Origin: Chaunax sp. Z400
Taxonomy: Eukaryota > Chordata > Actinopteri > Lophiiformes > Chaunacidae
NCBI GenBank assembly: GCA_037577475.1
Contig: CM075185.1
Span: 1,080,915 to 1,144,914 of the forward strand
DNA length: 64,000 nucleotides
Reading direction: 5' to 3'
Part shown: positions 10,122 through 23,900 of the stretch, piece after piece
Position numbering within the stretch: position 1 is the first letter of the stretch
How the letters are laid out: each line of letters begins with the position of its first letter
The notes under the pieces: model-generated
Database searches by the model: none
What the model saw: only the letters and a program-made list of their open reading frames with translations
Told to the model about the DNA's origin: nothing
Made by a program: the position numbers and the translations under genes

Positions 10122-10713
10122 CGAGTCTCTACGACCTTCCGTTCCCGAGATACAGACATTCAAAATACGCCCCTACTGGACATGTCATATCTCGGGAAAG
10201 GAAGGTCGCACAGACTCGGGACAAAGACTGGTGTTCTCAGAGACCACATAAACCCCTAGACGGACGTTGGTCCCGAGTCTCTACGACCTTCCGTTTCCGA
10301 GATACACACATTCACTATAGGCGGACCAAACCCCATTCACTTCAATGGGAAAATAAACTTGAGTATAACTCGGGAACGGAAGGTCGTAGAGACTCGGGAC
10401 CATGATCCGTTGGACATAATTCGTGGTCTCTGAACACGCCAGACTTCTCCCCGAGTCTCTACGACCTTCCGTTCCCGAGATACAAAAATTCCAAAAATCA
10501 CCAAAAATACATGTCATATCTCGGGAACCGTAAGTCGTAGAGACTCGGTTTACCTGCTGACGTTCTTGGAGACCCCATAAAACCGTTGAAAGAGCTTATC
10601 CCCGAGTCTCTACGACCTTCCGTTCAAAAGTTATCAACCCGGGTAGGGCCCCCATTGAGTTTTTATCCCCTTAACCCTAACCCTAACTCTAACCCCTAAC
10701 CCACACTTGTCCG
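10122..10713 (+). repeat. Unit 10: ABC-T
   Basis: A 10122, B 10274, C 10452, T 10603-10713 (CA-type, CTCTAA third hexamer, TTATCAACCCGGG). Confidence 0.95.
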
Positions 10714-11793
10714 CGAGTCTCTACGACCTTCCGTTCCCGAGATACAGACATTCAAAATACGCCCCTACTGGACATGTCATATCTCGGGAAAGGAAGGTCG
10801 CACAGACTCGGGACAAAGACTGGTGTTCTCAGAGACCACATAAACCCCTAGACGGACGTTGGTCCCGAGTCTCTACGACCTTCCGTTTCCGAGATACACA
10901 CATTCACTATAGGCGAACCAAACCCCATTCACTTCAATGGGAAAATAAACTTGAGTATAACTCGGGAACGGAAGGTCGTAGAGACTCGGGACCATGATCC
11001 GTCGGACATAATTCGTGGTCTCTGAACACGCCAGACTTCTCCCCGAGTCTCTACGACCTTCCGTTCCCGAGATACAAAAATTCCAAAAATCACCAAAAAT
11101 ACATGTCATATCTCGGGAACCGTAAGTCGTAGAGACTCGGTTTACCCGCTGGCATTCTTGGAGACCCCATAAAACCATTGAAAGAGCTTATCCCCGAGTC
11201 TGTACGACCTTCCGTTCCCGAGATACAGACATTCAAAATACGCCCCTACTGGACATGTCATATCTCGGGAAAGGAAGGTCGCACAGACTCGGGACAAAGA
11301 CCGGTGTTCTCAGAGACCACATAAACCCCTAGACGGACGTTGGTCCCGAGTCTCTACGACCTTCCGTTTCCGAGATTCACACATTCACTATAGGCGAACC
11401 AAACCCCATTCACTTCAATGGGAAAATAAACTTGAGTATAACTCGGGAACGGAAGGTCGTAGAGACTCGGGACCATGATCCGTCCGACATAATTCGTGGT
11501 CTCTGAACACGCCAGACTTCTCCACGAGTCTCTACGACCTTCCGTTCCCGAGATACAAAAATTCCAAAAATCACCAAAAATACATGTCATATCTCGGGAA
11601 CCGTAAATCGTAGAGACTCGGTTTACCTGCTGACGTTCTTGGAGACCCCATAAAACCGTTGAAAGAGCTTATCCCCGAGTCTCTACGACCTTCCGTTCAA
11701 AAGTTACCAACCCGGGTAGGGCCCCCCTTTGAGTTTTTATCCCCTTAACCCTAACCCTAACCCTAACCCTAACCCCTAACCCACACTTGTCCG
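10714..11793 (+). repeat. Unit 11: ABC-ABC-T
   Basis: A 10714, B 10866, C 11044, A 11195, B 11347, C 11525, T 11676-11793 (118 bp, the CCCCCCTTTGAG variant). Matches the last two ABC triplets and T of unit 6 at +4270. Confidence 0.95.
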
Positions 11794-12720
11794 CGAGTCT
11801 CTACGACCTTCCGTTCCCGAGATACAGACATTCAAAATACGCCCCTACTGGACATGTCATATCTCGGGAAAGGAAGGTCGCACAGACTCGGGACAAAGAC
11901 TGGTGTTCTCAGAGACCACATAAACCCCTAGACGGACGTTGGTTCCGAGTCTCTACGACCTTCCGTTTCCGAGATACACACATTCACTATAGGCGGACCA
12001 AACCCCATTCACTTCAATGGGAAAATAAACTTGAGTATAACTCGGGAACGGAAGGTCGTAGAGACTCGGGACCATGATCCGTCGGACATAATTCGTGGTC
12101 TCTGAACACGCCAGACTTCTCCCCGAGTCTCTACGACCTTCCGTTCCCGAGATACAAAAATTCCAAAAATCACCAAAAATACATGTCATATCTCGGGAAC
12201 CGTAAGTCGTAGAGACTCGGTTTACCCGCTGGCATTCTTGGAGACCCCATAAAACCATTGAAAGAGCTTATCCCCGAGTCTCTACGACCTTCCGTTCCCG
12301 AGATACAGACATTCAAAATACGCCCCTACTGGACATGTCATATCTCGGGAAAGGAAGGTCGCACAGACTCGGGACAAAGACTGGTGTTCTCAGAGACCAC
12401 ATAAACCCCTAGACGGACGTTGGTCCCGAGTCTCTACGACCTTCCGTTTCCGAGATACACACATTCACTATAGGCGAACCAAACCCCATTCACTTCAATG
12501 GGAAAATAAACTTGAGTATAACTCGGGAACGGAAGGTCGTAGAGACTCGGGACCATGATCCGTCCGACATAATTCGTGGTCTCTGAACACGCCAGACTTC
12601 TCCACGAGTCTCTACGACCTTCCGTTCAAAAGTTACCAACCTGGGTAGGGCCCCGATTGAGTTTTTATCCCCTTAACCTAACCCTAACCCTAACCCTAAC
12701 CCCTAACCCACACTTGTCCG
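11794..12720 (+). repeat. Unit 12: ABC-AB-T (B joined to T)
   Basis: A 11794, B 11946, C 12124, A 12275, B 12427, T 12605-12720. Copy of unit 7 at +4270, including the B-T junction, ACCTGGGT and the lost C. Confidence 0.95.
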
Positions 12721-13312
12721 CGAGTCTCTACGACCTTCCGTTCCCGAGATACAGACATTCAAAATACGCCCCTACTGAACATGTCATATCTCGGGAAAGG
12801 AAGGTCGCACAGACTCGGGACAAAGACTGGTGTTCTCAGAGACCACATAAACCCCTAGATGGACGTTGGTCCCGAGTCTCTACGACCTTCCGTTTCCGAG
12901 ATACACACATTCACTATAGGCGAACCAAACCCCATTCACTTCAATGGGAAAATAAACTTGAGTATAACTCGGGAACGGAAGGTCGTAGAGACTCGGGACC
13001 CTGATCCGTCGGACATAATTCGTGGTCTCCGACCACGCCAGACTTCTCCCCGAGTCTCTACGACCTTCCTTTCCCGAGATACAAACATTCCAAAAATCAC
13101 CAAAAATACATGTCATATCTCGGGAACCGTAAGTCGTAGAGACTCGGTTTACCTGCTGGCGTTCTTGGAGACCCCATAAAACCATTGAAAGAGCTTATCC
13201 CCGAGTCTCTACGACATTCCGTTCAAAAGTTACCAACCCGGGTAGGGCCCCGATTGAGTTTTTATCTCCTTAACCCTAACCCTAACCCTAACCCCTAACC
13301 CACACTTGTCCG
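12721..13312 (+). repeat. Unit 13: ABC-T
   Basis: A 12721, B 12873, C 13051, T 13202-13312 (GA-type, three hexamers). Copy of unit 8 with the same arm substitutions. Confidence 0.95.
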
Positions 13313-14391
13313 CGAGTCTCTACGACCTTCCGTTCCCGAGATACAGACATTCAAAATACGCCCCTACTGGACATGTCATATCTCGGGAAAGGAAGGTCGC
13401 ACAGACTCGGGACAAAGACTGGTGTTCTCAGAGACCACATAAACCCCTAGACGGACGTTGGTCCCGAGTCTCTACGACCTTCCGTTTCCGAGATACACAC
13501 ATTCACTATAGGCGAACCAAACCCCATTCACTTCAATGGGAAAATAAACTTGAGTATAACTCGGGAACGGAAGGTCGTAGAGACTCGGGACCCTGATCCG
13601 TCGGACATAATTCGTGGTCTCTGAACACGCCAGACTTCTCCCCGAGTCTCTACGACCTTCCGTTCCCGAGATACAAACATTCCAAAAATCACGAAAAATA
13701 CATGTCATATCTCGGGAACCGTAAGTCGTAGAGACTCGGTTTACCTGCCGGCATTCTTGGAGACCCCATAAAACCATTGAAAGAGCTTATCCCCGAGTCT
13801 CTACGACCTTCCGTTCCCGAGATACAGACATTCAAAATACGCCCCTACTGGACATGTCATATCTCGGGAAAGGAAGGTCGCACAGACTCGGGACAAAGAC
13901 TGGTGTTCTCAGAGACCACATAAACCCCTAGACAGACGTTGGGCCCGAGTCTCTACGACCTTCCGTTTCCGAGATACACACCTTCACTATAGGCGAACCA
14001 AACCCCATTCACTTCAATGGGAAAATAAACTTGAGTATAACTCGGGAACGGAAGGTCGTAGAGACTCGTGACCATGATCCGTTGGACATAATTCGTGGTC
14101 TCTGAACACGCCAGACTTCTCCCCGAGTCTCTACGACCTTCCGTTCCCGAGATACAAAAATTCCAAAAATCACCAAAAATACATGTCATATCTCGGGAAC
14201 CGTAAATCGTAGAGACTCGGTTTACCTGCTGACGTTCTTGGAGACCCCATAAAACCGTTGAAAGAGCTTATCCCCGAGTCTCTACGACCTTCCGTTCAAA
14301 AGTTACCAACCCGGGTAGGGCCCCCATTGAGTTTTTATCCCCTTAACCCTAACCCTAACCCTAACCCTAACCCCTAACCCACACTTGTCCG
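13313..14391 (+). repeat. Unit 14: ABC-ABC-T
   Basis: A 13313, B 13465, C 13643, A 13794, B 13946, C 14124, T 14275-14391 (CA-type). Copy of unit 9; one private change at 14069 (CTCGTGACC for CTCGGGACC). Confidence 0.95.
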
Positions 14392-14983
14392 CGAGTCTCT
14401 ACGACCTTCCGTTCCCGAGATACAGACATTCAAAATACGCCCCTACTGGACATGTCATATCTCGGGAAAGGAAGGTCGCACAGACTCGGGACAAAGACTG
14501 GTGTTCTCAGAGACCACATAAACCCCTAGACGGACGTTGGTCCCGAGTCTCTACGACCTTCCGTTTCCGAGATACACACATTCACTATAGGCGGACCAAA
14601 CCCCATTCACTTCAATGGGAAAATAAACTTGAGTATAACTCGGGAACGGAAGGTCGTAGAGACTCGGGACCATGATCCGTTGGACATAATTCGTGGTCTC
14701 TGAACACGCCAGACTTCTCCCCGAGTCTCTACGACCTTCCGTTCCCGAGATACAAAAATTCCAAAAATCACCAAAAATACATGTCATATCTCGGGAACCG
14801 TAAGTCGTAGAGACTCGGTTTACCTGCTGACGTTCTTGGAGACCCCATAAAACCGTTGAAAGAGCTTATCCCCGAGTCTCTACGACCTTCCGTTCAAAAG
14901 TTATCAACCCGGGTAGGGCCCCCATTGAGTTTTTATCCCCTTAACCCTAACCCTAACTCTAACCCCTAACCCACACTTGTCCG
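14392..14983 (+). repeat. Unit 15: ABC-T
   Basis: A 14392, B 14544, C 14722, T 14873-14983 (CA-type, CTCTAA third hexamer). Copy of unit 10. Confidence 0.95.
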
Positions 14984-16214
14984 CGAGTCTCTACGACCTT
15001 CCGTTCCCGAGATACAGACATTCAAAATACGCCCCTACTGGACATGTCATATCTCGGGAAAGGAAGGTCGCACAGACTCGGGACAAAGACTGGTGTTCTC
15101 AGAGACCACATAAACCCCTAGACGGACGTTGGTCCCGAGTCTCTATGACCTTCCGTTTCCGAGATACACACATTCACTATAGGCGGACCAAACCCCATTC
15201 ACTTCAATGGGAAAATAAACTTGAGTATAACTCGGGAACGGAAGGTCGTAGAGACTCGGGACCATGATCCGTCCGACATAATTCGTGGTCTCTGAACACG
15301 CCAGACTTCTCCACGAGTCTCTACGACCTTCCGTTCCCGAGATACAAAAATTCCAAAAATCACCAAAAATACATGTCATATCTCGGGAACCGTAAGTCGT
15401 AGAGACTCGGTTTACCCGCTGGCATTCTTGGAGACCCCATAAAACCATTGAAAGAGCTTATCCCCGAGTCTCTACGACCTTCCGTTCCCGAGATACAGAC
15501 ATTCAAAATACGCCCCTACTGGACATGTCATATCTCGGGAAAGGAAGGTCGCACAGACTCGGGACAAAGACTGGTGTTCTCAGAGACCACATAAACCCCT
15601 AGACGGACGTTGGTCCCGAGTCTCTACGACCTTCCGTTTCCGAGATACACACATTCACTATAGGCGAACCAAACCCCATTCACTTCAATGGGAAAATAAA
15701 CTTGAGTATAACTCGGGAACGGAAGGTCGTAGAGACTCGGGACCATGATCCGTCCGACATAATTCGTGGTCTCTGAACACGCCAGACTTCTCCACGAGTC
15801 TCTACGACCTTCCGTTCCCGAGATACAGACATTCAAAATACGCCCCTACTGGACATGTCATATCTCGGGAAAGGAAGGTCGCACAGACTCGGGACAAAGA
15901 CTGGTGTTCTCAGAGACCACATAAACCCCTAGACAGACGTTGGGCCCGAGTCTCTACGACCTTCCGTTCCCGAGATACAAAAATTCCAAAAATCACCAAA
16001 AATACATGTCATATCTCGGGAACCGTAAATCGTAGAGACTCGGTTTACCTGCTGACGTTCTTGGAGACCCCATAAAACCGTTGAAAGAGCTTATCCCCGA
16101 GTCTCTACGACCTTCCGTTCAAAAGTTACCAACCCGGGTAGGGCCCCCATTGAGTTTTTATCCCCTTAACCCTAACCCTAACCCTAACCCTAACCCCTAA
16201 CCCACACTTGTCCG
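14984..16214 (+). repeat. Unit 16: ABC-AB-AC-T (only A without B)
   Basis: A 14984, B 15136, C 15314, A 15465, B 15617, A 15795, C 15947, T 16098-16214 (CA-type, four hexamers). The A at 15795 ends GGGCC and continues directly into a C; a whole 178-bp B is missing with the junction inside the shared arm. Confidence 0.95.
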
Positions 16215-17293
16215 CGAGTCTCTACGACCTTCCGTTCCCGAGATACAGACATTCAAAATACGCCCCTACTGGACATGTCATATCTCGGGAAAGGAAGGTC
16301 GCACAGACTCGGGACAAAGACTGGTGTTCTCAGAGACCACATAAACCCCTAGACGGACGTTGGTCCCGAGTCTCTATGACCTTCCGTTTCCGAGATACAC
16401 ACATTCACTATAGGCGGACCAAACCCCATTCACTTCAATGGGAAAATAAACTTGAGTATAACTCGGGAACGGAAGGTCGTAGAGACTCGGGACCATGATC
16501 CGTCCGACATAATTCGTGGTCTCTGAACACGCCAGACTTCTCCACGAGTCTCTACGACCTTCCGTTCCCGAGATACAAAAATTCCAAAAATCACCAAAAA
16601 TACATGTCATATCTCGGGAACCGTAAGTCGTAGAGACTCGGTTTACCCGCTGGCATTCTTGGAGACCCCATAAAACCATTGAAAGAGCTTATCCCCGAGT
16701 CTCTACGACCTTCCGTTCCCGAGATACAGACATTCAAAATACGCCCCTACTGGACATGTCATATCTCGGGAAAGGAAGGTCGCACAGACTCGGGACAAAG
16801 ACTGGTGTTCTCAGAGACCACATAAACCCCTAGACGGACGTTGGTCCCGAGTCTCTACGACCTTCCGTTTCCGAGATACACACATTCACTATAGGCGAAC
16901 CAAACCCCATTCACTTCAATGGGAAAATAAACTTGAGTATAACTCGGGAACGGAAGGTCGTAGAGACTCGGGACCATGATCCGTCGGACATAATTCGTGG
17001 TCTCTGAACACGCCAGACTTCTCCCCGAGTCTCTACGACCTTCCGTTCCCGAGATACAAAAATTCCAAAAATCACCAAAAATACATGTCATATCTCGGGA
17101 ACCGTAAATCGTAGAGACTCGGTTTACCTGCTGACGTTCTTGGAGACCCCATAAAACCATTGAAAGAGCTTATCCCCGAGTCTCTACGACCTTCCGTTCA
17201 AAAGTTACCAACCCGGGTAGGGCCCCCATTGAGTTTTTATCCCCTTAACCCTAACCCTAACCCTAACCCTAACCCCTAACCCACACTTGTCCG
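16215..17293 (+). repeat. Unit 17: ABC-ABC-T
   Basis: A 16215, B 16367, C 16545, A 16696, B 16848, C 17026, T 17177-17293 (CA-type). The first B arm carries CTCTATGACC, a marker shared with 15136, 17446 and 19447. Confidence 0.95.
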
Positions 17294-18702
17294 CGAGTCT
17301 CTACGACCTTCCGTTCCCGAGATACAGACATTCAAAATACGCCCCTACTGGACATGTCATATCTCGGGAAAGGAAGGTCGCACAGACTCGGGACAAAGAC
17401 TGGTGTTCTCAGAGACCACATAAACCCCTAGACGGACGTTGGTCCCGAGTCTCTATGACCTTCCGTTTCCGAGATACACACATTCACTATAGGCGGACCA
17501 AACCCCATTCACTTCAATGGGAAAATAAACTTGAGTATAACTCGGGAACGGAAGGTCGTAGAGACTCGGGACCATGATCCGTCCGACATAATTCGTGGTC
17601 TCTGAACACGCCAGACTTCTCCACGAGTCTCTACGACCTTCCGTTCCCGAGATACAAAAATTCCAAAAATCACCAAAAATACATGTCATATCTCGGGAAC
17701 CGTAAGTCGTAGAGACTCGGTTTACCCGCTGGCATTCTTGGAGACCCCATAAAACCATTGAAAGAGCTTATCCCCGAGTCTCTACGACCTTCCGTTCCCG
17801 AGATACAGACATTCAAAATACGCCCCTACTGGACATGTCATATCTCGGGAAAGGAAGGTCGCACAGACTCGGGACAAAGACTGGTGTTCTCAGAGACCAC
17901 ATAAACCCCTAGACGGACGTTGGTCCCGAGTCTCTACGACCTTCCGTTTCCGAGATACACACATTCACTATAGGCGAACCAAACCCCATTCACTTCAATG
18001 GGAAAATAAACTTGAGTATAACTCGGGAACGGAAGGTCGTAGAGACTCGGGACCATGATCCGTCCGACATAATTCGTGGTCTCTGAACACGCCAGACTTC
18101 TCCACGAGTCTCTACGACCTTCCGTTCCCGAGATACAGACATTCAAAATACGCCCCTACTGGACATGTCATATCTCGGGAAAGGAAGGTCGCACAGACTC
18201 GGGACAAAGACTGGTGTTCTCAGAGACCACATAAACCCCTAGACAGACGTTGGGCCCGAGTCTCTACGACCTTCCGTTTCCGAGATACACACATTCACTA
18301 TAGGCGAACCAAACCCCATTCACTTCAATGGGAAAATAAACTTGAGTATAACTCGGGAACGGAAGGTCGTAGAGACTCGGGACCATGATCCGTTGGACAT
18401 AATTCGTGGTCTCTGAACACGCCAGACTTCTCCCCGAGTCTCTACGACCTTCCGTTCCCGAGATACAAAAATTCCAAAAATCACCAAAAATACATGTCAT
18501 ATCTCGGGAACCGTAAATCGTAGAGACTCGGTTTACCTGCTGACGTTCTTGGAGACCCCATAAAACCGTTGAAAGAGCTTATCCCCGAGTCTCTACGACC
18601 TTCCGTTCAAAAGTTACCAACCCGGGTAGGGCCCCCATTGAGTTTTTATCCCCTTAACCCTAACCCTAACCCTAACCCTAACCCCTAACCCACACTTGTC
18701 CG
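17294..18702 (+). repeat. Unit 18: ABC-AB-ABC-T
   Basis: A 17294, B 17446, C 17624, A 17775, B 17927, A 18105, B 18257, C 18435, T 18586-18702 (CA-type, four hexamers). Confidence 0.95.
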
Positions 18703-19294
18703 CGAGTCTCTACGACCTTCCGTTCCCGAGATACAGACATTCAAAATACGCCCCTACTGGACATGTCATATCTCGGGAAAGGAAGGTCGCACAGACTCGG
18801 GACAAAGACTGGTGTTCTCAGAGACCACATAAACCCCTAGACGGACGTTGGTCCCGAGTCTCTACGACCTTCCGTTTCCGAGATACACACATTCACTATA
18901 GGCGAACCAAACCCCAATCACTTCAATGGGAAAATAAACTTGAGTATAACTCGGGAACGGAAGGTCGTAGAGACTCGGGACCATGATCCGTCGGACATAA
19001 TTCGTGGTCTCTGAACACGCCAGACTTCTCCCCGAGTCTCTACGACCTTCCGTTCCCGAGATACAAAAATTCCAAAAATCACCAAAAATACATGTCATAT
19101 CTCGGGAACCGTAAATCGTAGAGACTCGGTTTACCTGCTGACGTTCTTGGAGACCCCATAAAACCGTTGAAAGAGCTTATCCCCGAGTCTCTACGACCTT
19201 CCGTTCAAAAGTTACCAACCCGGGTAGGGCCCCCATTGAGTTTTTATCCCCTTAACCCTAACCCTAACCCTAACCCCTAACCCACACTTGTCCG
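18703..19294 (+). repeat. Unit 19: ABC-T
   Basis: A 18703, B 18855, C 19033, T 19184-19294 (CA-type, three perfect hexamers). B has CCCCAATCAC instead of CCCCATTCAC, a marker seen again only at 35.9, 37.6 and 40.0 kb. Confidence 0.95.
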
Positions 19295-20373
19295 CGAGTC
19301 TCTACGACCTTCCGTTCCCGAGATACAGACATTCAAAATACGCCCCTACTGGACATGTCATATCTCGGGAAAGGAAGGTCGCACAGACTCGGGACAAAGA
19401 CTGGTGTTCTCAGAGACCACATAAACCCCTAGACGGACGTTGGTCCCGAGTCTCTATGACCTTCCGTTTCCGAGATACACACATTCACTATAGGCGGACC
19501 AAACCCCATTCACTTCAATGGGAAAATAAACTTGAGTATAACTCGGGAACGGAAGGTCGTAGAGACTCGGGACCATGATCCGTCCGACATAATTCGTGGT
19601 CTCTGAACACGCCAGACTTCTCCACGAGTCTCTACGACCTTCCGTTCCCGAGATACAAAAATTCCAAAAATCACCAAAAATACATGTCATATCTCGGGAA
19701 CCGTAAGTCGTAGAGACTCGGTTTACCCGCTGGCATTCTTGGAGACCCCATAAAACCATTGAAAGAGCTTATCCCCGAGTCTCTACGACCTTCCGTTCCC
19801 GAGATACAGACATTCAAAATACGCCCCTACTGGACATGTCATATCTCGGGAAAGGAAGGTCGCACAGACTCGGGACAAAGACTGGTGTTCTCAGAGACCA
19901 CATAAACCCCTAGACGGACGTTGGTCCCGAGTCTCTACGACCTTCCGTTTCCGAGATACACACATTCACTATAGGCGAACCAAACCCCATTCACTTCAAT
20001 GGGAAAATAAACGTGAGTATAACTCGGGAACGGAAGGTCGTAGAGACTCGGGACCATGATCCGTCGGACATAATTCGTGGTCTCTGAACACGCCAGACTT
20101 CTCCCCGAGTCTCTACGACCTTCCGTTCCCGAGATACAAAAATTCCAAAAATCACCAAAAATACATGTCATATCTCGGGAACCGTAAATCGTAGAGACTC
20201 GGTTTACCTGCTGACGTTCTTGGAGACCCCATAAAACCATTGAAAGAGCTTATCCCCGAGTCTCTACGACCTTCCGTTCAAAAGTTACCAACCCGGGTAG
20301 GGCCCCCATTGAGTTTTTATCCCCTTAACCCTAACCCTAACCCTAACCCTAACCCCTAACCCACACTTGTCCG
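19295..20373 (+). repeat. Unit 20: ABC-ABC-T
   Basis: A 19295, B 19447, C 19625, A 19776, B 19928, C 20106, T 20257-20373 (CA-type). The second B has a private AAACGTGAG change near 20012. Confidence 0.95.
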
Positions 20374-20971
20374 CGAGTCTCTACGACCTTCCGTTCCCGA
20401 GATACAGACATTCAAAATACGCCCCTACTGGACATGTCATATCTCGGGAAAGGAAGGTCGCACAGACTCGGGACAAAGACTGGTGTTCTCAGAGACCACA
20501 TAAACCCCTAGACAGACGTTGGGCCCGAGTCTCTACGACCTTCCGTTTCCGAGATACACACATTCACTATAGGCGAACCAAACCCCATTCACTTCAATGG
20601 GAAAATAAACTTGAGTATAACTCGGGAACGGAAGGTCGTAGAGACTCGGGACCATGATCCGTTGGACATAATTCGTGGTCTCTGAACACGCCAGACTTCT
20701 CCCCGAGTCTCTACGACCTTCCGTTCCCGAGATACAAAAATTCCAAAAATCACCAAAAATACATGTCATATCTCGGGAACCGTAAATCGTAGAGACTCGG
20801 TTTACCTGCTGACGTTCTTGGAGACCCCATAAAACTGTTGAAAGAGCTTATCCCCGAGTCTCTACGACCTTCCGTTCAAAAGTTACCAACCCGGGTAGGG
20901 CCCCCATTGAGTTTTCATCCCCTTAACCCTAACCCTAACCCTAACCCTAACCCCTAACCCACACTTGTCCG
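20374..20971 (+). repeat. Unit 21: ABC-T
   Basis: A 20374, B 20526, C 20704, T 20855-20971 (CA-type). A ends AGACAGACGTTGGGCC; T has GTTTTCATCC instead of GTTTTTATCC, shared with unit 22. Confidence 0.95.
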
Positions 20972-23900
20972 CGAGTCTCTACGACCTTCCGTTCCCGAGA
21001 TACAGACATTCAAAATACGCCCCTACTGGACATGTCATATCTCGGGAAAGGAAGGTCGCACAGACTCGGGACAAAGACTGGTGTTCTCAGAGACCACATA
21101 AACCCCTAGACGGACGTTGGTCCCGAGTCTCTACGACCTTCCGTTTCCGAGATACACACATTCACTATAGGCGAACCAAACCCCATTCACTTCAATGGGA
21201 AAATAAACTTGAGTATAACTCGGGAACGGAAGGTCGTAGAGACTCGGGACCATGATCCGTCGGACATAATTCGTGGTCTCTGAACACGCCAGACTTCTCC
21301 CCGAGTCTCTACGACCTTCCGTTCCCGAGATACAAAAATTCCAAAAATCACCAAAAATACATGTCATATCTCGGGAACCGTAAGTCGTAGAGACTCGGTT
21401 TACCCGCTGGCATTCTTGGAGACCCCATAAAACCATTGAAAGAGCTTATCCCCGAGTCTCTACGACCTTCCGTTCCCGAGATACAGACATTCAAAATACG
21501 CCCCTACTGGACATGTCATATCTCGGGAAAGGAAGGTCGCACAGACTCGGGACGAAGACTGGTGTTCTCAGAGACCACATAAACCCCTAGACGGACGTTG
21601 GTCCCGAGTCTCTACGACCTTCCGTTTCCGAGATACACACATTCACTATAGGCGAACCAAACCCCATTCACTTCAATGGGAAAATAAACTTGAGTATAAC
21701 TCGGGAACGGAAGGTCGTAGAGACTCGGGACCATGATCCGTCCGACATAATTCGTGGTCTCTGAACACGCCAGACTTCTCCACGAGTCTCTACGACCTTC
21801 CGTTCCCGAGATACAGACATTCAAAATACGCCCCTACTGGACATGTCATATCTCGGGAAAGGAAGGTCGCACAGACTCGGGACAAAGACTGGTGTTCTCA
21901 GAGACCACATAAACCCCTAGACGGACGTTGGTCCCGAGTCTCTACGACCTTCCGTTTCCGAGATACACACATTCACTATAGGCGAACCAAACCCCATTCA
22001 CTTCAATGGGAAAATAAACTTGAGTATAACTCGGGAACGGAAGGTCGTAGAGACTCGGGACCATGATCCGTCCGACATAATTCGTGGTCTCTGAACACTC
22101 CACACTTCTCCACGAGTCTCTACGACCTTCCGTTCCCGAGATACAGACATTCAAAATACGCCCCTACTGGACATGTCATATCTCGGGAAAGGAAGGTCGC
22201 ACAGACTCGGGACGAAGACTGGTGTTCTCAGAGACCACATAAACCCCTAGACGGACGTTGGTCCCGAGTCTCTACGACCTTCCGTTTCCGAGATACACAC
22301 ATTCACTATAGGCGAACCAAACCCCATTCACTTCAATGGGAAAATAAACTTGAGTATAACTCGGGAACGGAAGGTCGTAGAGACTCGGGACCATGATCCG
22401 TCCGACATAATTCGTGGTCTCTGAACACTCCACACTTCTCCACGAGTCTCTACGACCTTCCGTTCCCGAGATACAGACATTCAAAATACGCCCCTACTGG
22501 ACATGTCATATCTCGGGAAAGGAAGGTCGCACAGACTCGGGACGAAGACTGGTGTTCTCAGAGACCACATAAACCCCTAGACGGACGTTGGTCCCGAGTC
22601 TCTACGACCTTCCGTTTCCGAGATACACACATTCACTATAGGCGAACCAAACCCCATTCACTTCAATGGGAAAATAAACTTGAGTATAACTCGGGAACGG
22701 AAGGTCGTAGAGACTCGGGACCATGATCCGTCGGACATAATTCGTGGTCTCTGAACACGCCAGACTTCTCCCCGAGTCTCTACGACCTTCCGTTCCCGAG
22801 AAACAAAAATTCCAAAAATCACCAAAAATACATGTCATATCTCGGGAACCGTAAGTCGTAGAGACTCGGTTTACCCGCTGGCATTCTTGGAGACCCCATA
22901 AAACCATTGAAAGAGCTTATCCCCGAGTCTCTACGACCTTCCGTTCCCGAGATACAGACATTCAAAATACGCCCCTACTGGACATGTCATATCTCGGGAA
23001 AGGAAGGTCGCACAGACTCGGGACAAAGACTGGTGTTCTCAGAGACCACATAAACCCCTAGACGGACGTTGGTCCCGAGTCTCTACGACCTTCCGTTTCC
23101 GAGATACACACATTCACTATAGGCGAACCAAACCCCATTCACTTCAATGGGAAAATAAACTTGAGTATAACTCGGGAACGGAAGGTCGTAGAGACTCGGG
23201 ACCATGATCCGTCCGAAATATTTCGTGGTCTCTGAACACGCCACACTTCTCCACGAGTCTCTACGACCTTCCGTTCCCGAGATACAGACATTCAAAATAC
23301 GCCCCTACTGGACATGTCATATCTCGGGAAAGGAAGGTCGCACAGAGTCGGGACAAAGACTGGTGTTCTCAGAGACCACATAAACCCCTAGACGGACGTT
23401 GGTCCCGAGTCTCTACGACCTTCCGTTTCCGAGATTCACACATTCACTATAGGCGAACCAAACCCCATTCACTTCAATGGGAAAATAAACTTGAGTATAA
23501 CTCGGGAACGGAAGGTCGTAGAGACTCGGGACCATGATCCGTTCGACATAATTCGTGGTCTCTGAACACGCCAGACTTCTCCACGAGTCTCTACGACCTT
23601 CCGTTCCCGAGATACAGACATTCAAAATACGCCCCTACTGGACATGTCATATCTCGGGAAAGGAAGGTCGCACAGACTCGGGACAAAGACTGGTGTTCTC
23701 AGAGACCACATAAACCCCTAGACGGACGTTGGTCCCGAGTCTCTACGACCTTCCGTTTCCGAGATACACACATTCACTATAGGCGAACCAAACCCCATTT
23801 GCTTCAATGGGAAAATAAACTTGAGTATAACTCGGGAACGGAAGGTCGTAGAGACTCGGGACCATGATCCGTCGGACATAATTCGTGGTCTCTGAACACG

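Larger units (their letters stand above)
6444..14983 (+). repeat. Tandem duplication, 4270-bp period
   Basis: 6444-10713 and 10714-14983 share module order plus rare markers: CTGTACG arm (6925 and 11195), CCCCCCTTTGAG (7406 and 11676 modules) and both B-T junctions. I found only two base differences by eye (7180/11450 and 9799/14069). The left copy begins after C, the right after T. Confidence 0.92.
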
